From a virus, in the IMG/VR virus record IMGVR_UViG_3300042876_000110, positions 1 through 43,315 of that record: a stretch of 43,315 nt of DNA; one strand, 5' to 3'. The position numbers were made by a program, and so were the translations under genes. The notes beneath the pieces are model-generated. The model did no database searches and was not told where the DNA came from. It was given only the letters and a program-made list of their open reading frames with translations. This document shows positions 1-7,600 of the stretch, one piece after another; position 1 is the stretch's first letter; every line of letters starts with the position of its first letter.

Positions 1-210
1 TTAAATCCTGCAAATAGCCTCTAAGTTGATGGGCACAATAGGGCTTTCTTAACTTTCTTATAGCTCTGTTTTGAATTTGATGCACCCGAGGCCTGGATAT
101 TCCAAATTCTTTAGCCACTTCAGCTGCTGATTTGGCACCATCACCATCAAGCCCATAACGCATTTTCAGAATCATTCGGTCACGCACCCTCATATCATGA
201 AACATACTAT
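1..210. repeat. Terminal direct repeat (left copy)
   Basis: These 210 bases reappear at 43106-43315. I found one difference, C at 83 against G at 43188, which changes a GTG valine codon to GTC and is therefore synonymous. The most economical reading is that the contig is circular and was cut with overlapping ends, so the unique genome is about 43,105 bases. A true packaged direct terminal repeat is possible but less likely, because the repeat falls in the middle of a gene. Confidence 0.9.
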
Positions 211-262
211 CCAGATCAACCCTTAGCTCTATGATAATTGCGGTTTGTGTTCCTTCAGCCAC
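1..262 (-). CDS. Sigma-70 region 4-like protein (5' part; 3' end is at the right end of the window)
   Basis: Joined across the circular junction, this encodes about 89 residues. The core, roughly residues 25-75, matches sigma-70 region 4.2: an RDRMILKMRYGL helix, then AAEVAKEFGISRPRVHQIQ as the helix-turn-helix, then RAIRKLRKP. Regions 1-3 are absent. It probably binds -35 DNA or acts as a sigma-like transcription regulator in the host cytoplasm. I chose the GTG at 260-262. It overlaps the stop of the preceding small gene as GTGGCTGA, the same type of coupling seen at its own 3' end with the portal gene (ATGGCTGA). An AAGAAGG stretch upstream could serve as ribosome site. A later ATG at 203-205 is the alternative start. 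Its place in the late operon between terminase and portal is unusual. Confidence 0.82.
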   Translation of the reverse strand, partial: MAEGTQTAIIIELRVDLDSMFHDMRVRDRMILKMRYGLDGDGAKSAAEVAKEFGISRPRVHQIQNRAIRKLRKPYCAHQLRGYLQDL

Positions 263-368
263 GCTTCTTCTTGCCCTTCTTAATCCCTCTAGCTCTCAGC
301 ATTACTTCTGGACGGAAAGAATCATTGAAGTTCCGCAACGTGTCGAGCCATATGATCCAAGGCTCCAT
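255..368 (-). CDS. Small basic protein, 37 aa, unrecognised
   Basis: A short gene between the 379-762 gene and the sigma-like gene. The ATG at 366-368 is preceded by AAGGCGG at good spacing. Its TGA overlaps the GTG start of the sigma-like gene by eight bases. The product starts MEPWIIWLDTL and ends in a strongly basic tail (GIKKGKKKRG), which resembles the basic tail of the upstream 127-residue protein. No family is recognised. The tight coupling and ribosome site support it being real. Confidence 0.6.
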   Translation of the reverse strand: MEPWIIWLDTLRNFNDSFRPEVMLRARGIKKGKKKRG

Positions 369-378
369 GTTGACCGCC

Positions 379-762
379 TTAACTGTTTTTCTTTTTGCCA
401 CGTCGGTCCTTCCTGAAGTTGTACTGGTGACTCTCTACGTCCTTCACGCCACGCGCCGGGACGACTCGCTCTCCAGCATGAAGCTTGTAAGTCCCGGTCT
501 TTTTCACCTTGCCGCCCCTCTTCAGACTTCCAATCACCGGAGAAGGCCGAACAACCGGCACTGGCAAGCCGACCGGGCCGCGCAGTCCGCCCAAGGGAGG
601 CGCATATTTGGCTCCAGGCGGAACCTGCATATTGCCCTCAAATGGAAGGGCAGGACGCACAGCCGGAAACACCCCCGGCCTCTGTGGGACACCCTGAGCC
701 TGCGCAGGCATGTCCCTGAATATTCCCGGCATCTGATTCAACGCTTCGCGGCGGGTAATCAT
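379..762 (-). CDS. Small late phage protein with GGKVKKTG...HAGERVV motif
   Basis: This 127-residue protein has a proline/glycine-rich first half. Around residues 82-102 it carries the block GGKVKKTGTYKLHAGERVV, a pattern that recurs in small proteins encoded near phage portal and terminase genes; its function is unproven. The C-terminal tail contains DVESHQYNFR (bases 412-441) followed by basic residues. A close version of that decapeptide ends the next two genes upstream. Its ATG overlaps the stop of the 759-1037 gene by four bases. A virion or assembly role is inferred from position only. Confidence 0.75.
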   Translation of the reverse strand: MITRREALNQMPGIFRDMPAQAQGVPQRPGVFPAVRPALPFEGNMQVPPGAKYAPPLGGLRGPVGLPVPVVRPSPVIGSLKRGGKVKKTGTYKLHAGERVVPARGVKDVESHQYNFRKDRRGKKKNS

Positions 763-1037
763 GCTTCCTCCCGAAAATCATACATCGAACTTGTTACATC
801 TTTCTCGTCTTGGTCATCTCCCGCAATCGCTTCTGCTGGCTTCACAGGCTTTCGCTTTGCCTTTTTGGGCGCAACGGGTTTATCGCTTCGTTTTGGTGGC
901 ACTGTGGGTTCAAAGCGCCTCGGAATAGCCCTATCCAGCGCCTTCTGCTCTGAAGGGCTAGCCTGTTTTGGTACTTCGGGCTTTGCCTGCTCAACTCCAA
1001 GACTGCGCCTCAACTTCTGCCAGAACGTTTCACCCAT
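759..1037 (-). CDS. Small late phage protein, charged, with DVTSSMYDFR tail
   Basis: A 92-residue, lysine/proline/alanine-rich protein. It begins MGETFWQKLRRSLG, a possible amphipathic helix, continues through a low-complexity linker (PKKAKRKPVKPAE) and ends in DVTSSMYDFREEA. The last ten conserved residues (bases 771-800) match the tails of its two neighbours. Start and stop overlap neighbouring genes by one to four bases, so it is translated as part of the late cluster. No known domain is visible and the middle is probably disordered. Confidence 0.7.
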   Translation of the reverse strand: MGETFWQKLRRSLGVEQAKPEVPKQASPSEQKALDRAIPRRFEPTVPPKRSDKPVAPKKAKRKPVKPAEAIAGDDQDEKDVTSSMYDFREEA

Positions 1038-1246
1038 TACTTCCGCCTGAAATCGTATGTTGCCGATTCCACATCACGCTTTCCACGTTTGCGCTTCATG
1101 TCTCTCGCGTGCTTTCGTTCCATTGCTCGGCCCTTCGCAGTTTCCTTCGATCCGTGCATTGCACCAATTTTGTTCATCGTGCCATAAATGGCATGCGGGT
1201 TGTCGCCATATTCGGCGCGGAGCTTTTCTTCAAGGAACTTGGGCAC
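1037..1246 (-). CDS. Small late phage protein of the PKFLEEKL...GTMNKIGAMHG type
   Basis: I start this 69-residue protein at the GTG at 1244-1246, because it yields (M)PKFLEEKLRAEYG and has GGGAG seven bases upstream. Longer in-frame starts lack a ribosome site. The pattern PKFLEEKL...YGTMNKIGAMHG...ETAKG..MERKHA is one I recognise from many tailed-phage genomes as an uncharacterised small protein near terminase or portal genes. It ends DVESATYDFRRK (motif at 1046-1075), sharing the decapeptide of the next two genes. A nucleic-acid or virion-binding role is possible given its basic C-terminal third. Confidence 0.75.
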   Translation of the reverse strand: MPKFLEEKLRAEYGDNPHAIYGTMNKIGAMHGSKETAKGRAMERKHARDMKRKRGKRDVESATYDFRRK

Positions 1247-1403
1247 TAGATTGCTCCCGGTGCATAATAATAACTTCCACTCCGACATTGAAAATCATAA
1301 AACCAACAAACTCCCTTGAAACCCAAAAGCTGAAAAGAGCAAATGTAAAAAGATTGTCGAGATATCCGATAGGCTTCCAGCCATTCATAAAATGGAGTTT
1401 CAT
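1230..1403 (-). CDS. Small membrane-like protein, 57 aa
   Basis: A short gene running from the ATG at 1401-1403 to the TGA at 1230-1232. AAGGGA lies seven bases upstream of the ATG. The start is five bases past the stop of the 1408-1563 gene, and the end overlaps the start of the 1037-1246 gene. The product has two hydrophobic stretches, around LFTFALFSFWV (residues 18-28) and VGFMIFNVGVEVIIM (33-47), so it probably sits in the membrane. A holin or membrane effector role is possible but unsupported. No family is recognised. Confidence 0.55.
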   Translation of the reverse strand: MKLHFMNGWKPIGYLDNLFTFALFSFWVSREFVGFMIFNVGVEVIIMHREQSSAQVP

Positions 1404-1407
1404 TGGC

Positions 1408-1563
1408 TCATCCCTTCACTCGACGCAAACGAGGATTTGCTCGCTTCGCCTTGGCGCTTGCCTTGCGCGTCCTACTCGCCAGGATCGCTCCAGCAGATTC
1501 CTTGCTGTAGCCTTCTGCCATGATTGACTTCTGCACGGCCTTAAAGCCTGGGTGCGGTTTCAC
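1408..1563 (-). CDS. Small basic phage protein of the KAVQK...SAGAILASRTRKAS type
   Basis: A 51-residue protein from the GTG at 1561-1563, which has AGAGG six bases upstream. The sequence GFKAVQKSIMAEG, SAGAILASRTRKAS and KRANPRLRRVKG is a pattern I recognise in many phage genomes as an uncharacterised small basic protein close to terminase/portal. The first half is helical and the tail is rich in lysine and arginine, suggesting nucleic-acid contact. It overlaps the end of the gene before it. The function is not known. Confidence 0.75.
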   Translation of the reverse strand: MKPHPGFKAVQKSIMAEGYSKESAGAILASRTRKASAKAKRANPRLRRVKG

Positions 1564-1711
1564 AGTCAACCTCTTCGGACACGACTGGTTCACCTTTAGA
1601 ATCCCAATATTTCTGGTATGGATGTCCAATTCTCCAAGCAGTAACCCTTGCGCTTTGAAATCTATCGGCTACTGCATACCACCCTCGAAAAAACCAAATC
1701 AGCATTTTCAT
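1541..1711 (-). CDS. Small protein, 56 aa, unrecognised
   Basis: The ATG at 1709-1711 lies one base after the terminase stop, with GGAG in the last terminase codons as ribosome site. The sequence begins MKMLIWFFRGWYAVADRFQ, a hydrophobic N-terminal segment, followed by a soluble region with tryptophan and glutamate. Its end overlaps the start of the next gene by 23 bases. Translation is probably coupled to the large terminase. I do not recognise a family; it could be a small membrane-anchored protein. Confidence 0.6.
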   Translation of the reverse strand: MKMLIWFFRGWYAVADRFQSARVTAWRIGHPYQKYWDSKGEPVVSEEVDCETAPRL

Positions 1712-1712
1712 A

Positions 1713-3221
1713 TCAGCTCCAAGCCGAAACTGGCCTTGCAAAGTAAATCTTCTTCGGCGCTACTGGCGCAACATTCTGCGCAAACGTCAAACACAGCGCA
1801 TCCGCATCGTCCGGGCTGGCCTCGCCGCGCTTCGTAATGCTTTCCTTGGATTCGAGCACCAGCTTATTGCTCTTGTTGATGTGATACCCAGGCAGGCCGA
1901 GCTGCGCCGCCAATTTCTCATCGTCCTTCGGCAGCGAGCCGTTAATTAGCCAGTCTTTTGCGCGGTTCCACATATAGGCTCTCATGTTCGCTTGGTGCTG
2001 GTCGGGCGACTCCCCGCCAAAGCTCACTTCATGCACGTTACGGAAACCAAGCGTGTGCAGGCGTTCGACGATAGGTGACCCAAACGCTGAGTCCACGAAC
2101 ATCGCACCGATGCGCTTGTCCGTCCTCTGGTCCTTCAACAACTCTGAGCAAATACCGATTAGCACTGCCCTGTCGCGGCCCTTCTCGCCCGTCACCCTGA
2201 TTGGCTGTATGCTCGCTGCGTCTTGGCCTCTCCGAAACCGAATCACATTCCAGGCATTTCCCCCTCCACTCACATCAAACCCCGCGATCAACGGCTCATC
2301 CGGCAGCGGATTAACAATACGTCCCATCGCTTGCCGAATCCTGGCGCTGTCGATAAATTGCAGCTCTGAAGCACTCGGCGGCTTGCCGAAGATGCGCACT
2401 TTGCAGAAGTCTGAATCTTCGCCATAATCCTGAATCCACTCCGCAAGCTGCGCTTTGTTCGAGAACTTACAGGAGCGTGAGTCGATAGATCGTGTGACCC
2501 ACCGCTCACGCTCCGAGCCGAAAGTTGCCCTATAGAACCTCCCAGTCGTCCGAGTGGGATTGCCGAACATGAAATACATCGGCTCGCCGTCCGTCAGGCC
2601 ACCTTCGGATACTTCTAGAATTTTGTCGGGAATTGCTGAAGCTTCATCAAACAGATATACGCTCGAGGAGTTCTTTGCGTGCTGTCCGGCAAAGGCTTCA
2701 TGGTTTTCTTCACGGCATGTCTGCGCTGATCCGCTCCATTTCTTCTTCAGCGTCTTGTGTGATACGCTCTGCGCCCCAATATCGAACCAGTGACGAGTAA
2801 TGCACATCGATCCCCAGGCTTGAATTGCTGACCATGTGCGCGTTTCAAGCTGGGTAAATGTGTTTGCGCTGACTGTAATCTGAGATTCGGGCCGCGTTGA
2901 GATAATCCACCAGAACAGCCACGCAACAAGCACTGACTTGCCAATTCCATGCCCGCTTGCCGTGGTCATCCGAATTGGCATCACCGGCGTATGCCCATCG
3001 AAATTGCGCTGCCGGACCTGCCGGCCAATATCTTCGAGGAACTCAGCCTGCCAAGTATCCGGCCCATCATCTCCCGCAAGTGAGGCTTTACCCCACGGAA
3101 ATGCAAATAACACGAATCCCAAGGGATCACTTTTGTATTGCCCCATTGCGAGAGCTAGCTGCCGCTCGGCATTGCTTATCTTGCTTCTGCTGGGGCGGGG
3201 AGTTGTCGTTGCTGTCGCCAT
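1713..3221 (-). CDS. terL: Terminase large subunit (packaging ATPase/nuclease)
   Basis: This 502-residue motor protein docks on the portal, pumps DNA into proheads using ATP and cuts concatemers. The ATPase half shows Walker A as GHGIGKS near residue 90 and Walker B as VYLFDEAS near residue 188. The nuclease half shows the acidic positions expected of the RNase H-like fold: AGFDVSGGG, then IGAMFVDSAFG, then SPDDADALCL near the C terminus. Length and motif order fit the P22/Sf6-type large terminases. The start overlaps the small terminase gene by 46 bases. Both catalytic halves look intact. Confidence 0.95.
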   Translation of the reverse strand: MATATTTPRPSRSKISNAERQLALAMGQYKSDPLGFVLFAFPWGKASLAGDDGPDTWQAEFLEDIGRQVRQRNFDGHTPVMPIRMTTASGHGIGKSVLVAWLFWWIISTRPESQITVSANTFTQLETRTWSAIQAWGSMCITRHWFDIGAQSVSHKTLKKKWSGSAQTCREENHEAFAGQHAKNSSSVYLFDEASAIPDKILEVSEGGLTDGEPMYFMFGNPTRTTGRFYRATFGSERERWVTRSIDSRSCKFSNKAQLAEWIQDYGEDSDFCKVRIFGKPPSASELQFIDSARIRQAMGRIVNPLPDEPLIAGFDVSGGGNAWNVIRFRRGQDAASIQPIRVTGEKGRDRAVLIGICSELLKDQRTDKRIGAMFVDSAFGSPIVERLHTLGFRNVHEVSFGGESPDQHQANMRAYMWNRAKDWLINGSLPKDDEKLAAQLGLPGYHINKSNKLVLESKESITKRGEASPDDADALCLTFAQNVAPVAPKKIYFARPVSAWS

Positions 3222-3772
3222 TCCGTTTGCCGTTTATGACCTTCCGCGATTGCCTCAATGACCTCATCGCTGAAAGTCACTTCAACTTTGTTGTCAGTGA
3301 ACAAATTCAGATCGCGTGTGCGCCCGAGAAGCTCCAGGGCACGCAAGGAATCAGCGAGCTTGACGCGCGTCCGAAAATACATTTTGCGCTCGCCATCCCC
3401 TACTCCACCTGTGCTATCAACCGTAAATTCTTGGATCGCCGCCATCTGCTCTTTGGTGCATTTTGACAAATCAGGTGCAATGTCGCCGCCGACATGCACC
3501 ACGTAATCCTCAATCGTTGCAAAGGCTTTAACCGCGATTGCCGCCTTCACACGCTCTGCTGTGATCTCTAATTTCTTATGAATTTCAGCCTCGCGCCTAG
3601 CGATTTCCTGACCTACCTTACGATTCCTTACGAGTTCCGATCCGGTTATATGCGCTCGACTAGCCGTATAACCGGCCTCGATTGCAGCTTTAGTTGCATT
3701 GGGGTCAACGAGATATGCTTGAACAAAACGTTCCTGGCGAGACGACAATCCGCTGCTCGAAGCACGAGCCAT
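3176..3772 (-). CDS. terS: Terminase small subunit
   Basis: A 198-residue DNA-recognition subunit of the packaging motor, matching the Terminase_2 pattern: SSRQERFVQAYLVDPNATKAAIEAGY at the N terminus as the helix-turn-helix, SRAHITGSELVRNRKV, a helical oligomerisation centre and a DSLRALELLGR segment. It presumably binds pac or cos DNA and hands it to the large subunit. An in-frame stop lies 21 bases upstream, so the ATG at 3770-3772 is the only convincing start. No Shine-Dalgarno sequence is present there. The start lies about six bases below a consensus -10 box, which suggests a leaderless mRNA. Confidence 0.9.
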   Translation of the reverse strand: MARASSSGLSSRQERFVQAYLVDPNATKAAIEAGYTASRAHITGSELVRNRKVGQEIARREAEIHKKLEITAERVKAAIAVKAFATIEDYVVHVGGDIAPDLSKCTKEQMAAIQEFTVDSTGGVGDGERKMYFRTRVKLADSLRALELLGRTRDLNLFTDNKVEVTFSDEVIEAIAEGHKRQTEWRQQRQLPAPAEAR

Positions 3773-3778
3773 GCTGTG

Positions 3779-3806
3779 TTTATAAACCCCTCAAAGTACG
3801 TGTCAA
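3779..3806 (-). promoter_or_regulatory. Sigma-70-type promoter for the late (terminase) operon
   Basis: On the minus strand TTGACA (3801-3806) is followed after 16 bases by TATAAA (3779-3784). The -10 box ends six bases before the terS ATG, so the transcript would start at or within a base or two of that ATG. This is the only clear promoter between the replication genes and the structural genes. It resembles the early promoter at 15606-15634, sharing the string ccTTGACACG. Confidence 0.8.
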
Positions 3807-3860
3807 GGGGTAATTTGCATTCGTGTAACATATTTCCACATACGTCCACTTAAATCCTTT

Positions 3861-4133
3861 TCAACGTGCTCTTTTAGCCTTTTCGATGCGCAGTCGCAAA
3901 AGATTTGCCCTACTGTGGATCAACTTCTGGCGTCTGCCACACCAACCAATCAGCTTTTTGCTCTTATAGATTTCTCCTACCAGTTTCTCGCTAAGGCGTG
4001 CTATGCCTTTCAAATAATCATTCTCAATCTTGAGTTTATTTATCATCTCTCGGCACCCAGCGCGTTGATGCCCCAGCTTATCAAATAAGCGTTTTCCCAC
4101 AAATCCACACGCAGAGCATTTCCAATTCACCAC
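3861..4133 (-). CDS. Zinc-finger-like small protein, 90 aa
   Basis: The N terminus reads CSACGFVGKRLFDKLGHQRAGC, with paired cysteines plus histidine and cysteine that fit a small C2HC-like zinc site. It is followed by a helical, possibly coiled-coil region (MINKLKIENDYLKGIARL) and a basic tail (RLRIEKAKRAR). The start is one of two tandem GTG codons at 4128-4133, with AGGAGG just upstream. It is the last gene of the early operon before the terminase promoter. A regulatory or DNA-binding role is inferred; no family is recognised. Confidence 0.7.
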   Translation of the reverse strand: MVNWKCSACGFVGKRLFDKLGHQRAGCREMINKLKIENDYLKGIARLSEKLVGEIYKSKKLIGWCGRRQKLIHSRANLLRLRIEKAKRAR

Positions 4134-4142
4134 ATTGCCTCC

Positions 4143-5111
<969 letters not shown>

Positions 5112-5570
5112 AGTTGTTCTGTGCTTACGTTGGTCAAGTCTACGAGATCGTGGTAAAGGAGAAACTTTGTCGATGCTTTAAAAATCGCCGTACTTAAACT
5201 CTGTGTTTTGTAAACGTCATCAACGAGTGCAATAAGAAATTCGAGATCTGACGAGAGAAGGCCAGCCATCTGAAACCTTTCCTCTAACTCGCGCATTAAT
5301 CCTTTCCACGCCTCGGATTCTCCCTCATGACAAGCTTCACACAGCGTAATCAGTTCCCAGTCCTGATATTCCCAAGGATCATGCCCAAAAATATATCTGC
5401 GATGATGAACATGCAAGGTCACTGTCATGTCTCCACAACTTTGGCACGCCCATCCATCACGCTCAAGAATTTCTAAACGCTTCTTTTGCCAGCGCGGATC
5501 GAGAAATTTTTCCTGATAGGAAGTCCTTGGTGTGCGCAATATTTCCTCCTTGTAAAACAAAATGTCCGGG

Positions 5571-5651
5571 TCATCGCCAGCCCGCTATGCGACCCCGCGC
5601 CAACGGGGGAGAATACGGGAAGGCTCGCCGGACAAGATCATCATAGTCCAT
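5571..5651 (-). CDS. Tiny protein, 26 aa
   Basis: An ATG nested in the last codons of the 5641-5934 gene starts MDYDDLVRRAFPYSP. It runs 26 codons and stops just before the HNH ribosome site. It fills a gap in an otherwise gap-free operon. No strong Shine-Dalgarno is present, so translation would be coupled to the upstream gene. Unrecognised. Confidence 0.4.
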   Translation of the reverse strand: MDYDDLVRRAFPYSPPLARGRIAGWR

Positions 5652-5934
5652 ATCCCGCTTTTTTGAAGTGGTCGCAGAGTCCATCTGCTTCGCACTCGAT
5701 GTAGAAAACCTTAGTGTGGCCGTTCTTATCAATGGTGTAATGACCGTTCGCATGGTCCATGAAGGGCCGATCAATCGGCAGCCTAAGACGGCATCCATCG
5801 CAAACTATTAGCTTCGCTTCTTCCACCGCCTCCTGTACGGCAAGGCGAATCGCCTCTTCCTGGAACGTATCCATCGCCCACGTTGCCGGATCTGTTGAAA
5901 GAACCGCTTGGCATATTTCTTCCGGTGTCCTCAT
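5641..5934 (-). CDS. Zinc-binding-like protein, 97 aa, unrecognised
   Basis: Start chosen at the ATG at 5932-5934. It overlaps the previous stop as ATGA and has a GGAAGGAAAG purine tract upstream. The first half is helical (TPEEICQAVLS, FQEEAIRLAVQEAVEEA). The second half carries IVCDGCRLRLP, then histidines, then YIECEADGLCDHF, four cysteines consistent with one zinc site. It is part of the run of small early genes. No known family. Confidence 0.7.
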   Translation of the reverse strand: MRTPEEICQAVLSTDPATWAMDTFQEEAIRLAVQEAVEEAKLIVCDGCRLRLPIDRPFMDHANGHYTIDKNGHTKVFYIECEADGLCDHFKKAGYGL

Positions 5935-6107
5935 TTTCTTTCCTTCCTGCTCGGCTTGGCTTGGTCGAGCTCTCGGAGCGCGAATGCCAAAGCGAAATAT
6001 GGGCTGAACCCGCACTCCAAAGCCTTAACATAGACCTTGGCAGCGTGGCGCATCTCAGGAGTCAGCCACTTCGCCGCGACCTCCTCCCGGCTGAGTTTAT
6101 TTGCCAT
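5931..6107 (-). CDS. Small helical protein, 58 aa
   Basis: Begins MANKLSREEVAAKWL at the ATG at 6105-6107, nested in the last codons of the upstream gene. An ATG nine bases earlier is the alternative. It contains LTPEMRHAAKVYVKALECGFSPYFALAFALRELDQAK, mostly helix. It ends in a lysine/arginine tail whose stop overlaps the next start. Unrecognised. Confidence 0.6.
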   Translation of the reverse strand: MANKLSREEVAAKWLTPEMRHAAKVYVKALECGFSPYFALAFALRELDQAKPSRKERK

Positions 6108-6429
6108 GTTTATCATCCAGAGCGGCGAGGGTTTTCTGCAGTATCTCCACAGCATCAGGTATTGCGGGAACATACTCAGCCGCACCTACTAGCAGCGTGG
6201 TCTTGGCCTGCTCGCATGCTTCTCGCAAGGCATCGCGCTCTCGCTGGGCCTGCTCTATTTGTTTGAGCTGTTCATCTCGGTCAGCGAGATGCCTCTTAAT
6301 GCTCCGATTGTATTCGGCCTGCGCCTGCTCAAGCTTGGCTTGGAGGCGCCGGATAATTGCGATAGCTGCAATCAGTTCGTGATTATCGGTTAGTTGCCCA
6401 AGGAAATTTTCTTCTTGCTCACTTAGCAT
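6097..6429 (-). CDS. Coiled-coil protein, 110 aa
   Basis: Strong ribosome site (GGAGGA) a few bases before the ATG at 6427-6429. Residues 17-75 form a long charged helix rich in Glu, Gln, Arg and Ala (RRLQAKLEQAQAEY, DEQLKQIEQAQRERDAL), typical of a coiled coil. The tail PAIPDAVEILQKTLAAL is another helix. Probably a scaffold or adaptor that oligomerises; its partner is unknown. No recognised family. Confidence 0.7.
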   Translation of the reverse strand: MLSEQEENFLGQLTDNHELIAAIAIIRRLQAKLEQAQAEYNRSIKRHLADRDEQLKQIEQAQRERDALREACEQAKTTLLVGAAEYVPAIPDAVEILQKTLAALDDKHGK

Positions 6430-6430
6430 G

Positions 6431-6703
6431 CTATTCCTCCTCCAGCCTCAGTAGGCGGTCGATTTCAGCTGCGATAAGCGCCCCTGCCTTTTCCAGATTG
6501 CGGACGCGGGAGCAGGGTTTCCATGACTCTCTTTCCCAAGGCCAATCGACTGGTAAGCGTTTCTCCTCTTCGTATGCCAAGGCGTAGCACGCAGCAGCGC
6601 GGGCCAACTCATCGTTGACATGTCCGTCATCGTGAGCCTTAGTCCACCGCTCCTTGCCGACTTGTCTCTTCCGTTCCTTAGCAATTCTTTCAATTCCGGT
6701 CAT
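6431..6703 (-). CDS. Small conserved phage protein (IERIAKERKRQ...RAAACYA...WPW...WKP...AGALIAAEI type)
   Basis: The 90 residues follow a pattern I recognise in many phages: GIERIAKERKRQ, ELARAAACYA, VDWPWERESWKP and NLEKAGALIAAEIDRL. Similar blocks appear as the N-terminal part of proteins annotated as dATP/dGTP diphosphohydrolases and also as stand-alone small proteins. Function here is unproven; a nucleotide-metabolism link is only a possibility. GGAGGAATT precedes the ATG at 6701-6703. It sits two bases upstream of the coiled-coil gene. Confidence 0.7.
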   Translation of the reverse strand: MTGIERIAKERKRQVGKERWTKAHDDGHVNDELARAAACYALAYEEEKRLPVDWPWERESWKPCSRVRNLEKAGALIAAEIDRLLRLEEE

Positions 6704-6715
6704 AATTCCTCCAGC

Positions 6716-6907
6716 CTACTTATCCAAGTTTCGGATGGCTTCAAGAATGGATGATGCCGATACAAGCCCAAATTCTCCAGAACCGCAGGGAACGCGAAGT
6801 TGCGCCAACTCCAGAGCTTTCTTGAAGCCCGCGAGGTAGGCTGAATGTTGACTAACGTGTTCATTTTCATCTAGCCACTTTAGATATTCCTGCTCCGCTC
6901 TTGTCAT
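6716..6907 (-). CDS. Small protein, 63 aa, unrecognised
   Basis: The ATG overlaps the upstream stop (ATGA). It begins TRAEQEYLKWLDEN and includes HSAYLAGFKKALELAQLRVP, both helical, then SASSILEAIRNLDK. Short helical proteins of this form are common in early phage operons and often contact host proteins. No specific function can be assigned. Confidence 0.6.
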   Translation of the reverse strand: MTRAEQEYLKWLDENEHVSQHSAYLAGFKKALELAQLRVPCGSGEFGLVSASSILEAIRNLDK

Positions 6908-7338
6908 TTCCCCTCCATGAGCCGCTTGATGAAGGCGGCGAGTTCGTCGGCAAATCTCTCAGCCGTGGTACGCTGATACTCAAAACCCATTAGGCTGTAA
7001 GGAGAATTATGCTCTCTCCCTGCTTCACGACATGATTCAGCATATTTCCGCATGCGGGATTCTTGCGCCTTCAGCCCCTCCACAACCCGCTGGCGCTCGT
7101 GGGCAAGAGACTCGCACCACGCACAGATATACTCATCGTCTTCTGCGAACACATGAATAGACCCGATTGGGCCATTTGGTTCCTTCAAGATAAGGCATGC
7201 CTTCGGATGGGAACAAGGAAGCAGTTCTCGCTCGTGGGCGAGGGCGGCGTTCCATGCTGAGGCCATACGTTTGTCGCAGCCAACAGGGATAAACTCTTTA
7301 GATTTATAGTCTGAGCGCCACTTATCAAAATCGCTCAT
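6904..7338 (-). CDS. Protein with cysteine pairs, 144 aa, unrecognised
   Basis: Contains LAHERELLPCSHPKACLIL and EYICAWCESLAHERQRVVEGL, two CxxxxxC/CxxC-type clusters that could bind zinc, joined by a short strand-rich segment. The C-terminal third is helical (TTAERFADELAAFIKRLM). The phrase AHER occurs twice (near residues 34 and 79), hinting at an internal duplication. It overlaps both neighbours and is clearly within the early operon. Function unknown. Confidence 0.65.
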   Translation of the reverse strand: MSDFDKWRSDYKSKEFIPVGCDKRMASAWNAALAHERELLPCSHPKACLILKEPNGPIGSIHVFAEDDEYICAWCESLAHERQRVVEGLKAQESRMRKYAESCREAGREHNSPYSLMGFEYQRTTAERFADELAAFIKRLMEGK

Positions 7339-7552
7339 ACTTCACTCCTTCGCCTCGTTCCAATCCGCACCTTACGCAATATCCACCCTCGAATTTATGC
7401 GGCTTGTGGTGGTATTCACGCTCGCTCGTGTGACATAGACCACAATCGCAAGGTCGTGGCACAATGCCGTATTTCGGGTCAGGAATCCACGATGCTTTAT
7501 CGTGCCATCCAATTCGTCCCGCCTTGAAACCACCATACCATCTTCCTTCCAT
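7325..7552 (-). CDS. Zinc-ribbon-like small protein, 75 aa
   Basis: Contains RPCDCGLCH and GGYCVRCGLERG, which can form a four-cysteine zinc ribbon, with a histidine-rich loop (EYHHKPHKFE) between. The N-terminal part is aromatic (GRWYGGFKAGRIGWHDKASW). The end overlaps the start of the 6904-7338 gene by 14 bases. Probable nucleic-acid or protein adaptor; unrecognised. Confidence 0.65.
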   Translation of the reverse strand: MEGRWYGGFKAGRIGWHDKASWIPDPKYGIVPRPCDCGLCHTSEREYHHKPHKFEGGYCVRCGLERGEGVKYERF

Positions 7553-7600
7553 CGCCCTTCACCTGAGCCTCGTTCTAGTCCACGCCCATGTTACGAGGCA

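Noticed and set aside
238-1050. Plus-strand 270-codon open frame at the left end
   Set aside because: It runs antisense to five coupled small late genes whose starts, ribosome sites and shared motifs are convincing.
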